64,000 bases of DNA from Diphasiastrum complanatum. Taxonomy: Eukaryota; Streptophyta; Lycopodiopsida; Lycopodiales; Lycopodiaceae. Where the stretch lies: positions 2,534,528 to 2,598,527 of the forward strand of contig CM055101.1 of assembly GCA_029204225.1 (NCBI GenBank), in the 5' to 3' direction. The notes below the pieces were generated by a model, which had not been told where the DNA came from, made no database searches, and saw only the letters and a program-made list of their open reading frames with translations. Positions 23,064-34,275 of the stretch are shown piece after piece; within the stretch, counting starts at the first letter, position 1; each line of letters begins with the position of its first letter. Position numbers and translations under genes: made by a program.

Positions 23064-23924
23064 GTATGCTTCTATTTTATTATTCTTATTTCTACTTACT
23101 TATCGGTATATTCATTGAGGGCGCACTTAAGGAGATGATAAGTTCTACGCCGATCACTTGGATGCTAGCCGCATAAAAATGTGGCAGAATCTGGACAGAT
23201 GCAAGAGTGTCAGGCCTAAAATTCCATTGTCCAGTTTTTAGTACTCCCATAACCCGTAACTCTAAAATGTAGAGAACGCAAGAGCAAGTGAAAACAAGGA
23301 CACAAACTTGGAGCAGCAATGTTTCATAGTTTCAGAGAATCACGATTCCCAAGAACCTTAACTATAAAAACTGTGGAGAATGCAGAAACAAGTAGAAAAC
23401 GAACAAGAATTTCAGCATTGCACAAAATTAACACAAGAACGCAAAAGTGGAGCAAATTCACTGCGTGTTTCGCAGTTGAAACTAGAGAATCACGGTTGGA
23501 ATCGGTTTCAATTGATTCACAGTTCTCTTTTCTACTTCCTTTTTGAATTGTGTTGGCTCCCTGAATTTTTAGGGTGGTGTTACGCAAAGGTTTACTTAAG
23601 TATTTACAGTGACTATAGGATTTTTCAGATTTCTGCATTATCTTGTGTAGTATATAATGCATATTATCTAATTCTAAATCACAAACCATGCTATATTTTT
23701 ATCCAATCCTCAGAATCTTGTGAGTTTATTTCTGGACAACACTACGGAAGCCATTGCTTTGAATAAGAAAGAAGATTAACAAGGTGGACTTCCCGAATTG
23801 ATTCGAAGTAGAAATTGATATACTAATTAAAGAATTTGTTCTTATTATCTTCCCTTTCATCCAATTTAAGCATCCTGGGAGCTCTCACTGCCTTCCATAC
23901 AGAGGGTTTCTTGTTTTTCTCCAG
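23064..23924. other. Intron or intergenic spacer between the two PDF-motif copies
   Basis: About 860 bases without a supportable exon. It contains two similar phrases (about 23225-23345 and 23346-23420: aaccttaact-ataaaa-ctgtggagaatgcag against cccgtaactctaaaatgtagagaacgca) that suggest a local duplication of non-coding DNA. Confidence 0.35.
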
Positions 23925-26900
23925 CATTTCTTGGCTGAGAGGAGGGATGAATTTGCAGAAATGTTAAAAACCACTTGGACATTCCATAAGCTCTATCTTG
24001 CCAAAGTCCTGATGCATGCTGGTTTAGTACTTGCAGACAGCATAGTCAGAATGGAACAGCTCTGGCAGGAGTTTTTCTCAGATCCATCTCAGTGGTGGGA
24101 CAACAGATTTATCAATAAGGTGTGGTTATGTGTCCATCTTAACCAACTCCCATTGAAGATGGCCTGTAAGCTGAGGCTGTAAAGAGAAAGGTTTTGGACT
24201 TGTTATATCATGCTTCAGTTGGTTTGTCTACTCACTTTTGACTTGTGCCCTGTGAAGAAATGTTTTTCAATGGTGGTATGTTATATGAGGCTGATTGGTA
24301 GGTTATTGTAGTCATTTTTGATAAATCAGAACCAAGTCTGCTGATCCGTATGCTGTTATGTAGAAAAGTTCAAACTACCCGGACTTTGAACATAAGAGTA
24401 CACATGAGGGCCTATGGATTGATGGTTGGCTCAACCCTCCCTGGATTGAAGGAAAGATGGCCATTATAACATCGGGTCAACTACAATCTGATGCTCGAAT
24501 CAGATCACGGTATGGTTTTAATCCCAGTGTCAGACTGGAGCCCAGGGCTGAGTACAGCATGCATGTCTTCTCTGTTGTTGATCTTTCAAAATTGACACTC
24601 ATATTTCTCCATAATAAAATCAGCATATGAATCATGCAGAGCGCCCGACTCCTTCTGCAATGATAATTTGAGCAAACTTTGTCAGGAGGGACGATTGAAA
24701 GAAGCACTGCATGTGTTGGAGCTTATGCTTAAGCAAAATACTCAAGCACCAATCAACACCTATGTTGTCCTTTTGAAAGGGTGTGCCAAAAGGAAGGCTC
24801 TGGCAGAGGCCAAGCAAGTGCACACCCTTATAATCCAAAGTGGACTGGATTCAGATATTTTCCTAGGAAACACCCTTGTTGACATGTATGCCAAGTGCGG
24901 AAGTGTGTTAAATGCACGCAAAGTCTTCAACACAATGCCTCAACACAACGTGTTTTCATGGACTGCTATCATCTCAGCATATGCAGATCATGGACAAGGT
25001 GAGGAAGCTATCAATCTATTTCAGCAGATGCAACAGACAGGCATAGCACCAGACAAGGTTACATTTGTTGTTGTCTTGAAAGCTTGTGCCAGGACCGCAG
25101 CTCTGGAACAGGGCAAACAGCTCCACTCTGATATCATTAAATGTGGTATTGAGTCAGATGTGGTTATAGGGAACACCCTTATTAACATGTATGCAAAATG
25201 TGATTGCATAAAGCATGCACGTCAGGTGTTCAACAAAATGAGTGAAAGGAATGTGGTTTCATGGAATGCGATGATTGCTGGATATGCACAGAACGGGCTT
25301 GGCAAGGAGGGCCTTGGTCTCTATGAGCAAATGAAACAGGCAGGTGTGCAACCAAACAATGTCACCTATGGTATCCTCCTAAAATCATGTGCCAGCAGTG
25401 CAGCCCTGAATCATGGCAAGCAGCTCCATTCTGACATCATCAGAAGCGGCTTTGAGCCAGATGTGGTTGTAGGCAACACTCTTGTTGACATGTATGCAAA
25501 ATGTGGTTGTTTAGAGGATGCACGTCAAGTGTTCAACAAAATGATCGAAAAAGATGTGGTTTCATGGAGTGCGATGATTGCAGGATATGTACAAAATGGG
25601 CTTGGCAAGGAGGCCCTTGCTCTGTATGAACAAATGAAAAATGAAGGTGTGCAGCCAAACAGTGTCACTTATGTCATTCTCCTAACATCATGTGCCAGCA
25701 TTGCAGGCCTTGAACAGGGTAAGCAACTCCATTCTGATATCATCAGAAGTTGCTGTGAGTCAGATGTAATTGTAGGTAACGCCCTTGTTGACATGTATGC
25801 AAAATGTGGTTGCATAGAGCATGCACGTAAGGTGTTCAATGAAATGATTGAACGAGATGTGGTTTCATGGAATTCGATGATAGCAGGATATGCAAAATGT
25901 GGGTGCATAGATGATGCACTTGAACTGTTCAACAACATGAATGAACGAAATGTGGTGTCATGGAGTGCAATTATTGCGGGGTATGCACAGAATGGGCTTG
26001 GTGAGGAGGCCCTTGCTCTGTATGATCAAATGAAACAGGAAGGCGTGCTACCAAACAATGTCACCTATGTGATTCTCTTAAATGCATGTGCGAGCATTGC
26101 AGCCGTGAAACGGGGCAAGCAGCTCCATACCGACATAATCAGAAGTGGGTTTCAGCAAGATGTGACAGTAGGGAACACTCTTGTCGACATGTATGTAAAA
26201 TGTGGTTGCATAGAGCATGCACACGAAGTATTCAACAACATGAATGAACGAGATGTTGTGTCATGGAGTACGATGATTGCAGCATATGCACAGAATGGGC
26301 TAGGCAAGGAGGCCATGTCTCTGTATGAGCAGATGAGACAGGAAGGTGTGCAGCCAAACAGTGTCACATATGTCATTCTGCTGAAAACATGTGCCAGCAA
26401 TTTAGCACTGGAATGGGGCAGGCAGCTTCATTTGGACGTCATTAGAAGTGGCTGTAAGTCAGATGTGAGTGTAGGGACCACCCTGGTGGACATGTATGCA
26501 AAATGTGGGTGCATAGAGCATGCCTGCCGGGTGTTTAACAACATGCACGAACGAGATGTGCTGTCATGGAATGTGATGATTTCAGGACATGCACAGCAAG
26601 GGCTTGGCAGGGAGGCTCTCACACTTTTGGAGGGAATGCAAAGCGAAGGCATGATACCTAATGCCATCACGTATGTTAGTGTTCTCTCTGCATGCAGCCA
26701 TTGTGGCCTAGTAGATGAAGGTCGTCACCTCTTTGATTCCATGTTTGAAGATTACGGCGTCATACCGACCATGGATCACTATGCCTGTATCGTTGATCTT
26801 CTGGGTCGTGCAGGGTGCCTTGCTGATGCTGAGGACTTCATTAACAGAATGCCAATGCAGCCTAATGTTGTGGTTTGGAGAACTTTGCTTGGTGCTGCTC

Positions 26901-27025
26901 AACATCATGGCCATGTGGAAATAGGAAGACATGCCTTTGATTGTGTTATGAAAGTGGAACCAGAAAATGACGCAGCTTATGTGCTGCTATCTAACACCTA
27001 TGCAGCAGTTGGTCAGGATGGATGA
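23925..27025 (+). CDS. PDF-motif / PLS-class PPR protein gene (three exons, damaged 3' end)
   Basis: Exons: 23925 (or 23959)-24119, 24364-24509 and 24640-27025. Phases agree at both introns and the donors are gtgtgg and gtatgg. The first two exons encode LWQEFFSDPSQWWDNRFINK and NYPDFEHKSTHEGLWIDGWL plus NPPWIEG, a PDF-type motif. The long exon encodes PPR repeats starting LSKLCQEGRLKEAL, with about six P-L-S triplets of about 100 residues. They are recognised by VDMYAKCGCIEHAR, VVSWNAMIAGYAQNGLGKEA and VQPNNVTYVILL variants. One extra repeat near residues 400-435 breaks the period. It ends in an E-type segment (YGVIPTMDHYACIVDLLGRA) and stops early in YAAVGQDG. PPR proteins of this class bind organellar RNA and direct C-to-U editing. 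Remains of the expected tail lie just downstream. The exon has no ATG of its own, which supports splicing from upstream. Confidence 0.75.
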
Positions 27026-27433
27026 AGCAGCAAAGATAGGAAAGAAATAAAGGAAGTAGGTGAGAAAAGAATGCCTAGGTGCACCTGGATTAAGGTGACA
27101 ACTAGGTGCATGCCTTTCTTGTGGGTGATGTTTGCGCTGAATTGGAAAGATGGGTTGGGGTTGATGGAGAGTGTATGTGCCTGATTCAATTTTTGTGCTG
27201 CATGATGTTTAGAATGCGGAGAAGGAGAAGGTGTTGTGTGATGTGAACACAGTGAAAAGCTGGCTATTGCTGTTGGGCTCAATAGGACACATCAAGTAGA
27301 ATCTTTGGGTGTGCAGTGACTGTCATGATGACACCAAGATCATGTCAATATGTAAAATCGTTACAAGGGAATTCGATGCAAACTGATTCCACCCTTTTAG
27401 GATGGCTTCTGCTCTCATGGGGACTACTGCTGA
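27026..27433 (+). pseudogene. Frameshifted E+/DYW tail of the PPR gene
   Basis: Directly after the stop, the expected C-terminus can be read by changing frames: MDEAAKIGK, then EIKEVGEKRMPRCTWIKV, then VHAFLVGDVCAELER. Next come FVLHDV, the deaminase active-site phrase HSEKLAIAVGL (27248 on), the zinc-site phrase CSDCHDDTK (27312 on), and finally DGFCSHGDYC with a stop at 27431-27433. Relatives end in Asp-Tyr-Trp; here the last codon is Cys. At least three frame changes and several stops separate these from the PPR array. The gene as it stands therefore lacks a deaminase domain. The HxE and CxxCH residues survive at DNA level, so the damage may be fairly recent. Confidence 0.75.
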
Positions 27434-28913
27434 TTGTAAGTGAAATGAGGCAATATTTCACTTACACTAGCTTATTGGGCTGTCATTGTCGGTTGTCAGA
27501 GACTTTAGTCCAATTTAGCTGAACTTCATGTAATTTGATTTCCCATGCCTTTAATACTGTGCCTGTAGAAAAAAAGATTGTATAGAGCTAAAAGGGAACA
27601 CCTCAATTTCCATTTGTGACTTTGTAATTTGGATGTGAGCCATTGACTTCCATTTTTGTTTTTGAGGACTTGTTAATGTTGCAGTGGGCGACAACCTAGA
27701 TTGCAGGATCAACAAAATTGTAACATTAATCACCTATAATATATAATGATTTTATCTCTTAGATCAGGATGGAACAATTGACTTTTTGAGCCTTAATTTG
27801 GAAAATAGCTTATTTTGATCATAACATCTTTACCATAAGTTAGTTTGATGTCCAAACATATCATGATGAAGCAGCGTTATCAGAATTATCTTTTTATCTC
27901 CCTTGACCTCCTTTTTCCTCAAGGTTGCCTATTTTTGAAAGGTCCTCTTCACAAAATGGCAAGTCCATTCATTGTCATCTGGTTGCATTGTCATGAAGCT
28001 CCCTTGCACCTATCTACTACTTCAGGAAATTGCACGATGATTAAATACAATTGATCAAAAGTTGGACACAGGGTTGAGAAATATTTCAATGGCGATCAGA
28101 TTCAGAAAAATCTGATAATAATCATCTAGACAGGATTATAAGGAAAGAGTCATGCCATTAATGATAATTAAGGCTAAGGACATACTATTAAATGCAACTC
28201 AGGGACTGAAAACAATTGACATTGATTATCCATTAATACGTGTAGACAGCTTATTCTCTTGGATGGTGGATTTGAATGGCAATTCTAAAATAACTCCAAG
28301 AAGAACATTACTTGGCCAAATGCATCTTTTGAGTGAGCTTTAAGAATAGATTAGTAAACTTGAGTATTTGCAGCTCCTCCCAAGAGATGGCTCTTACTTG
28401 GAGGACGACCATCTCCCATGATACTCATGATGCAATTTTGGCGTACACGTTATTAAAAAATTTGTGAAGCAAAGCTTTGTAAAAAAATTTCAATATCTCA
28501 TTTGCAAACTAATTGATATTGACTTGGCAAATGCATAGACTGAGTTATGTATGACCTGCTTAGAACTAGGGATGACTTGCAGTTGCAAAGTTTCTCTTAC
28601 TTGGTCTTCTCTTATTTGGTGGATCCTTCTTTGAGCATACAGCCCTTCAGCAGTGGCATGCATAGGGAGTAAGAGCGGAAAAGGTTCTCAAACAGGAACA
28701 GGAGCTGTCACAAAAACATCCCTGAGGAAATGGGGATAGGAAGAGGAATTGAAACTTCTTGTCATCATACTCTTATGTATAAAAACATTTGCTTATAATA
28801 AGAATTTGAAATATATCAAAATTCATATTCTGAGAGTACAGGTTGAATGGCGTCCATTCAATCGAGATTAAAGAATATATGGAGATCTCAAACTGTCATT
28901 CTGGCACAAGATA
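27434..28913. other. Intergenic DNA between the PPR gene and OXP1
   Basis: No supportable gene or transposon. It must hold the 3' UTRs of the two converging genes. Short open frames here (up to 69 codons) have no family features. Confidence 0.4.
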
Positions 28914-31900
28914 TCAAGGAGAACCCCATCCACCACCACCTGGTGTAAGAATTTGTAGAACTTCACCAGGTTCAACAGAAATAGTATTTTTCCCACCAAG
29001 ATAGATGAATCTTTTATCCACTTTTTTCAAGAAGTTCTTTCCTCGAGCTCCTGGATCTCCTCCTGCAAGGCCTCTCGGCGCATGTACTCGCCGCTCAGAC
29101 AGAATGCTTACAGTCACAGGTCGGCGAAACTCGATTTCTCGAATGATGCCATCTCCTCCTCGAAACTTGCCAGCACCCCCACTGTTAGCCCTCAGTCCAA
29201 ATTGCTTTAACAATACTGGATAGCGCTGCTCAAATATTTCAGGATCAGTTATACGAGTATTTGTCATGTGGCACTGCACTCCACTGGTGCCATTCCAGCT
29301 CGGTCCTGCACCACTACCTCCTCCAATAGTCTCGTAATAGCCAAAGGTATCATCCCCAAAAGTAAGATTATTCATGCACCCTTGAGAACAAGCGCAGGCT
29401 TGAAATGCAAGCAGCACAACATCTGTGACGCGTTGAGAAGTGAGGACGTTCCCCCCAACAACCGCTGCTTTATCACTGGGAGATAAAAAACTTCCGTTGG
29501 GTATATGAATGGATACAGGAGCTAAACACCCTTGGTTGAGAGGGATATCTACGTCTACTAAGCAGCGAAGACAGTAAATAACAGCTGCAGCTGTCACTGC
29601 TTCTGGTGCATTCCAATTTGCATACACCTCTGCGCTTGTTCCTTCAAAGTTGAAATCAGCCTCTCCTTTTTCTCGGTTGATAGTAAGCTTCAAGTGAATA
29701 ACAGAACCATCGTCCATATAATCCTCAGCCTCCAACACAACTGTATCATTGTGGACTGATGATCCTGCCCACTTGGCAGCTTGATCTGCCATTTGTTTAA
29801 GCATTTCGCGCACAGCAGCTTCAGCATTTGCTTGGACATGCATCATATAGGCTTGTACAACATCTAGCCCATACTCCTCAATCAACTCTTCGATAAGGAC
29901 AATGCCTCTTTGGTTCGCTGCCACTTGAGCTCTTAGATCAGACAAATTATCTTCCAGTCTTCGAGTTCCAGGAATCGCACTAATTCTTCCATCTTTAGTC
30001 ACTCTCTCACTGTCAATGGTCTCTGCCTTCAGAATCTTTACTATGCCCTCTTCTTGAAAAACCCCTCCCTCCACTAGCTTGAAAGCTTTAATGGCTGCTC
30101 CCTCTTCCCATATTGCCTTTGAAAATGGTGGCATGCTTCCAGGAGTAATGCCACCAATCTCAGCATGATGCCCTCTGCTTGCCACAAAAAAAATGATCTT
30201 TCCATCTCTGAATACAGGACTGACCACAGTGATATCCGGAAGGTGGCTTCCCCCAGCAGAAGGATGGTTTGTAACAAGAACATCTCCCTCCTGCAGGTTG
30301 TCACCCCAATGATTCAATTGCCACTGCACAGTGCTAGACATAGCTCCCAGATGCACAGGGACATGAGGGGCATTGGCAACAAGACCACCAGAAGGACTAA
30401 ATAGAGCACATGAAAAATCGAGACGCTCCTTGATGTTTGTTGAAATGGAAGTCCGCTGCAGCGTACGCCCCATTTGCTCTGCAATGCCCATAAATCTATT
30501 GTTGAATATAGACAGCTGCACTACGTCTGCTTTGGTGTCCACACTAGACACTTTGTTTGAAGAAATCGAATTTAGTTTGTCCAGGAATCCCGGAGGGCTA
30601 ACACCTATCCTGACATTGCCAAACTTTGTGACAAAAGCTTTGCAATAAGGTTCCACCACAATGGTACTATTTCCATTCATTATAATTGCTGGGCCGGCAA
30701 TTTCATGACCATACTCAAGCCTCTCCAACATGTAAACGGGGGTTTCATGCCAACCACTTCCAAAGTACACTTGATGGAGCCTTTCCTCTGCTACAGGCCC
30801 ACTTGTAGCTCTATTCAACACAACTGGCTTCAAAATATTGGTTTTCCCAGTTGCATGAACTCTTACATCACTGATCAATATAGACCTATTCCTCAACTCA
30901 AAACCGTACTCTCGACGGAACTGTTTCACAAAGGAAGATGCATAATTATCGCTGCCATCTTCTGGGGGGCTTACCATCATATTTGTATCGGTGCCATCAT
31001 AGCGGAGATTGAGAAGCAGCTGGGTAGCAATATCCTCGTCTTTGAAGTTTTGCAGCTTCAGTTTTTCCTTAACATTTTGAGTGAGGATTTCGGCACGTCT
31101 TTTCACTTCCTCCATTGCATCAGGCCCATACACAGCTGCAAATGGCTCCTGAGCATCCTCTATAACATCAGCCAATCCCATTCCATATGCACTCAATATT
31201 CCACAGTACCGGTGGGTTACAACCTCCCTAATACCCAGGGCCCTAGCAATTGCACAAGCATGCTGTGGACCAGCTCCTCCAAAGCAGGCCAGTGTGTGTT
31301 GGCTTGTTTCGTAGCCTTTCATCTCTGTCAGCTGGCGAATAGGCCTGCACATCGCCTCATTGGCAACATCCAAAAACCCTAACGCGACTTCCTCTGCAGT
31401 CATCTCCTTGGAGAGAGGATCCTGCTGTAGGCGGTAGAGATTTATCAATTTGGCGAATGCTTTGAATGCAACATGGGTCGCCTCCAGGTCAAGAGGTTCA
31501 TCTTCATGAGGCCCAAAAATTGCAGGGAAATAATCAGGTATCACACGACCAAGAAGCAGATTGGCATCTGTAACAGCCAATTCTCCTCCCTTTCGGTAGC
31601 ATACAGGTCCTGGATGTGCACCCACAGACTCTGGCCCTACCTTGAATGTGCCAACTTGGAATTTGAGCTTTGATCCACCACCAGCTGCAACTGTGTTTAT
31701 ATCCAGCTGTGGTGCCTGAATAATCACTCCTGCAGTTTGAGTTTCCAAGACTTGCTCATAACTCCCTGCATACCTGCTCACATCCGTGGATGTGCCGCCC
31801 ATATCAAAGCCTATGATTGGCTGAGTGGTTTCGATACCGAATGTGGTCTGTGCATAACCCACCACGCCTCCTGCCGGCCCAGAAAGGATTGCCTTGTGGC

Positions 31901-32825
31901 CAGAAAACCTGCTTTCAGGAGTTAACCCCCCATCTGACTGCATGAACGAAACCTTAACATTCTCCAAGCCACTGTCAAATCCCGACAGAAAACCCGAAAG
32001 ATATTCTCTTATTACAGGGGTCAGGTAAGCATCAACAACGGCAGTCTGTCCTCTTGGCACGGCCCTAACCATCGGCACCAGTGCAGAAGACAGTGAGACT
32101 TGTTTAAACCCTAATTCTGTCGCTAGTGCAGCCACTGCCTGTTCATGATCAGGAAATGTATAAGAATGAAGAAAAATTACAGCAAGGCTCCTGATACCCT
32201 TATCCAAAAGCTGCTGCAGCGAGTCCCTTAAACTGTTCTTATCCAAGGGCGTCACCACATGAACCATCTCTCCAGAAACCCCTCTGACAAATCCCTTGCT
32301 CTTGGCATCAGCGTCCCCCGGCAACGCCAGACACACCCGCTCTTCAGCTTCGATCACCTCCTCATACAGCGGCATTGGTTTCGCCACCGTGAGATCAAAA
32401 ATCTTTGGCCTTGCTTGATTGCCAATACCGAGCAGATCCTTGAACCCTTTTGTGACACACAGAGCTGTTCTTTCGCCTTTTCTTTCAAGCAGAGCATTAG
32501 TGGCAACAGTGGTGCCCATGCGGATCCAATCGATCCGATTCGTGGGGATTTTGCCAGAGCGGGGTAGGGTTTGGGCCGTGGCCTCCTCCAGGATGCGACG
32601 TATGGCTTCCCGAGGGGCATCGTCGTAGTTGCCTGGATCCACAGACAGGAGCTTGATGGCGCGCCAGCCAGGCTGCCCTGGCACTTCCGCGAACACGTCT
32701 GTGAAGGTGCCGCCTCTGTCGATGCAAAACCTGAACTGCCTTTTGCTCCTGCCATCTTCCACATCCTTAGCCGTAGCCATAGCCACAGCCGTGTTTGTCA
32801 TTGTGCTCTTTTTATGTAACTGCAA
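28914..32825 (-). CDS. OXP1: 5-oxoprolinase (ATP-hydrolysing), single exon
   Basis: One uninterrupted 1303-codon frame. It hydrolyses 5-oxo-L-proline to L-glutamate using ATP, a step of glutathione breakdown in the cytosol. The N-terminal hydantoinase A/oxoprolinase half has FRFCIDRGGTFTDVF (residues 31-45), IRMGTTVATNALLERKGERT (101-120), ILSGPAGGVVGY (313-324) and the nucleotide-binding GFDMGGTSTDVS (339-350). HPGPVCYRKGGELAVTDANL and CFGGAGPQHACAIARALG follow. The hydantoinase B half starts near residue 775 (NNRFMGIAEQMGRTLQRTS) and ends with the glycine-rich LTPGGGGWGSP. Both halves are fused, as in eukaryotic enzymes. Plant homologues are about 1260-1270 residues, so the first ATG may be too far upstream. 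Met9 (32801) or Met16 (32780) are possible starts before the conserved RFCIDRGG. No transit peptide or membrane segment is evident. It converges with the PPR gene. Confidence 0.97.
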   Translation of the reverse strand: MQLHKKSTMTNTAVAMATAKDVEDGRSKRQFRFCIDRGGTFTDVFAEVPGQPGWRAIKLLSVDPGNYDDAPREAIRRILEEATAQTLPRSGKIPTNRIDWIRMGTTVATNALLERKGERTALCVTKGFKDLLGIGNQARPKIFDLTVAKPMPLYEEVIEAEERVCLALPGDADAKSKGFVRGVSGEMVHVVTPLDKNSLRDSLQQLLDKGIRSLAVIFLHSYTFPDHEQAVAALATELGFKQVSLSSALVPMVRAVPRGQTAVVDAYLTPVIREYLSGFLSGFDSGLENVKVSFMQSDGGLTPESRFSGHKAILSGPAGGVVGYAQTTFGIETTQPIIGFDMGGTSTDVSRYAGSYEQVLETQTAGVIIQAPQLDINTVAAGGGSKLKFQVGTFKVGPESVGAHPGPVCYRKGGELAVTDANLLLGRVIPDYFPAIFGPHEDEPLDLEATHVAFKAFAKLINLYRLQQDPLSKEMTAEEVALGFLDVANEAMCRPIRQLTEMKGYETSQHTLACFGGAGPQHACAIARALGIREVVTHRYCGILSAYGMGLADVIEDAQEPFAAVYGPDAMEEVKRRAEILTQNVKEKLKLQNFKDEDIATQLLLNLRYDGTDTNMMVSPPEDGSDNYASSFVKQFRREYGFELRNRSILISDVRVHATGKTNILKPVVLNRATSGPVAEERLHQVYFGSGWHETPVYMLERLEYGHEIAGPAIIMNGNSTIVVEPYCKAFVTKFGNVRIGVSPPGFLDKLNSISSNKVSSVDTKADVVQLSIFNNRFMGIAEQMGRTLQRTSISTNIKERLDFSCALFSPSGGLVANAPHVPVHLGAMSSTVQWQLNHWGDNLQEGDVLVTNHPSAGGSHLPDITVVSPVFRDGKIIFFVASRGHHAEIGGITPGSMPPFSKAIWEEGAAIKAFKLVEGGVFQEEGIVKILKAETIDSERVTKDGRISAIPGTRRLEDNLSDLRAQVAANQRGIVLIEELIEEYGLDVVQAYMMHVQANAEAAVREMLKQMADQAAKWAGSSVHNDTVVLEAEDYMDDGSVIHLKLTINREKGEADFNFEGTSAEVYANWNAPEAVTAAAVIYCLRCLVDVDIPLNQGCLAPVSIHIPNGSFLSPSDKAAVVGGNVLTSQRVTDVVLLAFQACACSQGCMNNLTFGDDTFGYYETIGGGSGAGPSWNGTSGVQCHMTNTRITDPEIFEQRYPVLLKQFGLRANSGGAGKFRGGDGIIREIEFRRPVTVSILSERRVHAPRGLAGGDPGARGKNFLKKVDKRFIYLGGKNTISVEPGEVLQILTPGGGGWGSP

Positions 32826-33940
32826 ATGATGCCGAGATTATTGTCTTAAGATCAGATCAAGCTTTTCAGCAAATGAAAGCATGATGCGAGAAAGAGAGAG
32901 ACAGAGTCCTTTTCCTTTTCTATTCTTTGCACGGATCATGAGAAGGACAGCAGCAGGTAGACACTCGATTCCAGTTCCTAGACTGCAAGCAAGCATCTAG
33001 ATACTTGAACTGAAGAATGCACCTGCAAACTGAAAACTGAAAACGAAGGAAGATATCATCTATTATTATTATTTTTTTTTATGAAGTTGATCTCATCATT
33101 GCTAAATCTAGTCTCTTTTTCTCAATAAAGATCTCATAGCCACATTGTTTCTTTTAGTAGAGTCATGTTTTAGTACATCACGGAAAATAATATTTGAAAA
33201 AAATTGTTGTTTGCTCTTAATGCATATGCTCCAACCAGACGGACAAGTAAACTAGAGTTGTAATTGAATTTGTTATTAAAAAAGCCATAGTGACAAACTC
33301 TTTTTTTGCTTTGATTGGATTTCACTTGGAGCTAGACAAGCTTCAACAAATATGTGGTTGTCATCAAGGAGCCAATGGTTTTGCTATTTTTGACTATTTT
33401 GTTCATATTTTAAATTCTCTCTTGAGCCTAATTTTGTTAGACTTTTTCTTATTTAACAAGTAGTTGAAAAAAAATCAAAATCCCACTAATTTCTTATTTA
33501 TTTCAATGTTTTGAATGTAATGCGTACAAAAAAGTTTTTCATGATATATCAAGGAACTCATTCGTTGATATACTAGTTTTGTAAGTAAGCAGTGATGTAT
33601 CTTTTTTTTACGACTGCAAAAATAGGATAAATTCTAATGTACGAAATCTAAATTTGTAATAATATTAGGAAGTATAATAGTACTATACTTTTTTTTTCTT
33701 GATAATGATACCAGCGGCACCCCTCAAAGCAAAAGCCAAAAATTAACAACTTCTCAAGCAATAATGGGTGAGTGTCCTACACTTCCAACCAATGGAATAA
33801 CTACTTTCTCATGAATATTATGCCATGGATTATTAGAGAACTTGATGCCCTAGTTAGCATACATATCTCACTTCAATCATTGCCTCTTTGTGCAAAATTA
33901 ATATTGTCATTCGCATTAGAAAAAAAAAAGTTGTGGTTCT
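32826..33940. other. OXP1 upstream region, no other gene
   Basis: AT-rich sequence upstream of OXP1. A GA-rich patch (gagaaagagagagacagag, about 32888-32906) lies near the expected 5' UTR. No clear TATA box in the correct orientation was identified and no transposon was recognised. Confidence 0.4.
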
Positions 33941-33944
33941 AACC

Positions 33945-34275
33945 AAGGACGTTTTTTCATCAAGCTAGCACCGTCATCCCACTATGTGGCTTTGCCTACA
34001 CAAGGCATAGAGGAGGTATCATTGGTTCATCTTTTATGACTATATGATCATTAGTTCTTGCATTAAACTCATTGGTCACCAGTCAAAAGTAAAAACTAGG
34101 CATCACTTTTTCCTAGTTCTAAGTGTCTATGCTCCTAGCATAAAGACCATCACCTAGGATTATGATGATATCTCCTCTTGATTAAGGATGACAAACTCAT
34201 TATATTAGGAGAATTCAACGTATACCTCATTACCTATGCCTCTCATCTTTGTATCCACAAAAACCACAGCTAAGG
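33945..34275 (+). pseudogene. Probable LINE endonuclease fragment
   Basis: The + strand, with frame changes, gives FFLVLSVYAPSIKT (about 34108-34150) and KLIILGEFNVY (about 34193-34225). These correspond to the VYAP and ILGGDFN motifs of the AP-endonuclease domain of non-LTR retrotransposons. Upstream phrases (CGFAYTRHRGGI, about 33985-34020) fit the G-V-A/GG-strand part. No reverse transcriptase follows. The fragment is short and decayed, so this is a moderate call. Confidence 0.5.

Noticed and set aside
27026-27433. Rescue of the PPR/DYW stops by RNA editing
   Set aside because: Plant C-to-U or U-to-C editing acts on organellar transcripts; this is a nuclear gene, and frame changes cannot be edited away.
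30074-32829. Plus-strand and shifted frames up to 225 codons over OXP1
   Set aside because: They are shadows of the 1303-codon oxoprolinase frame on the - strand.
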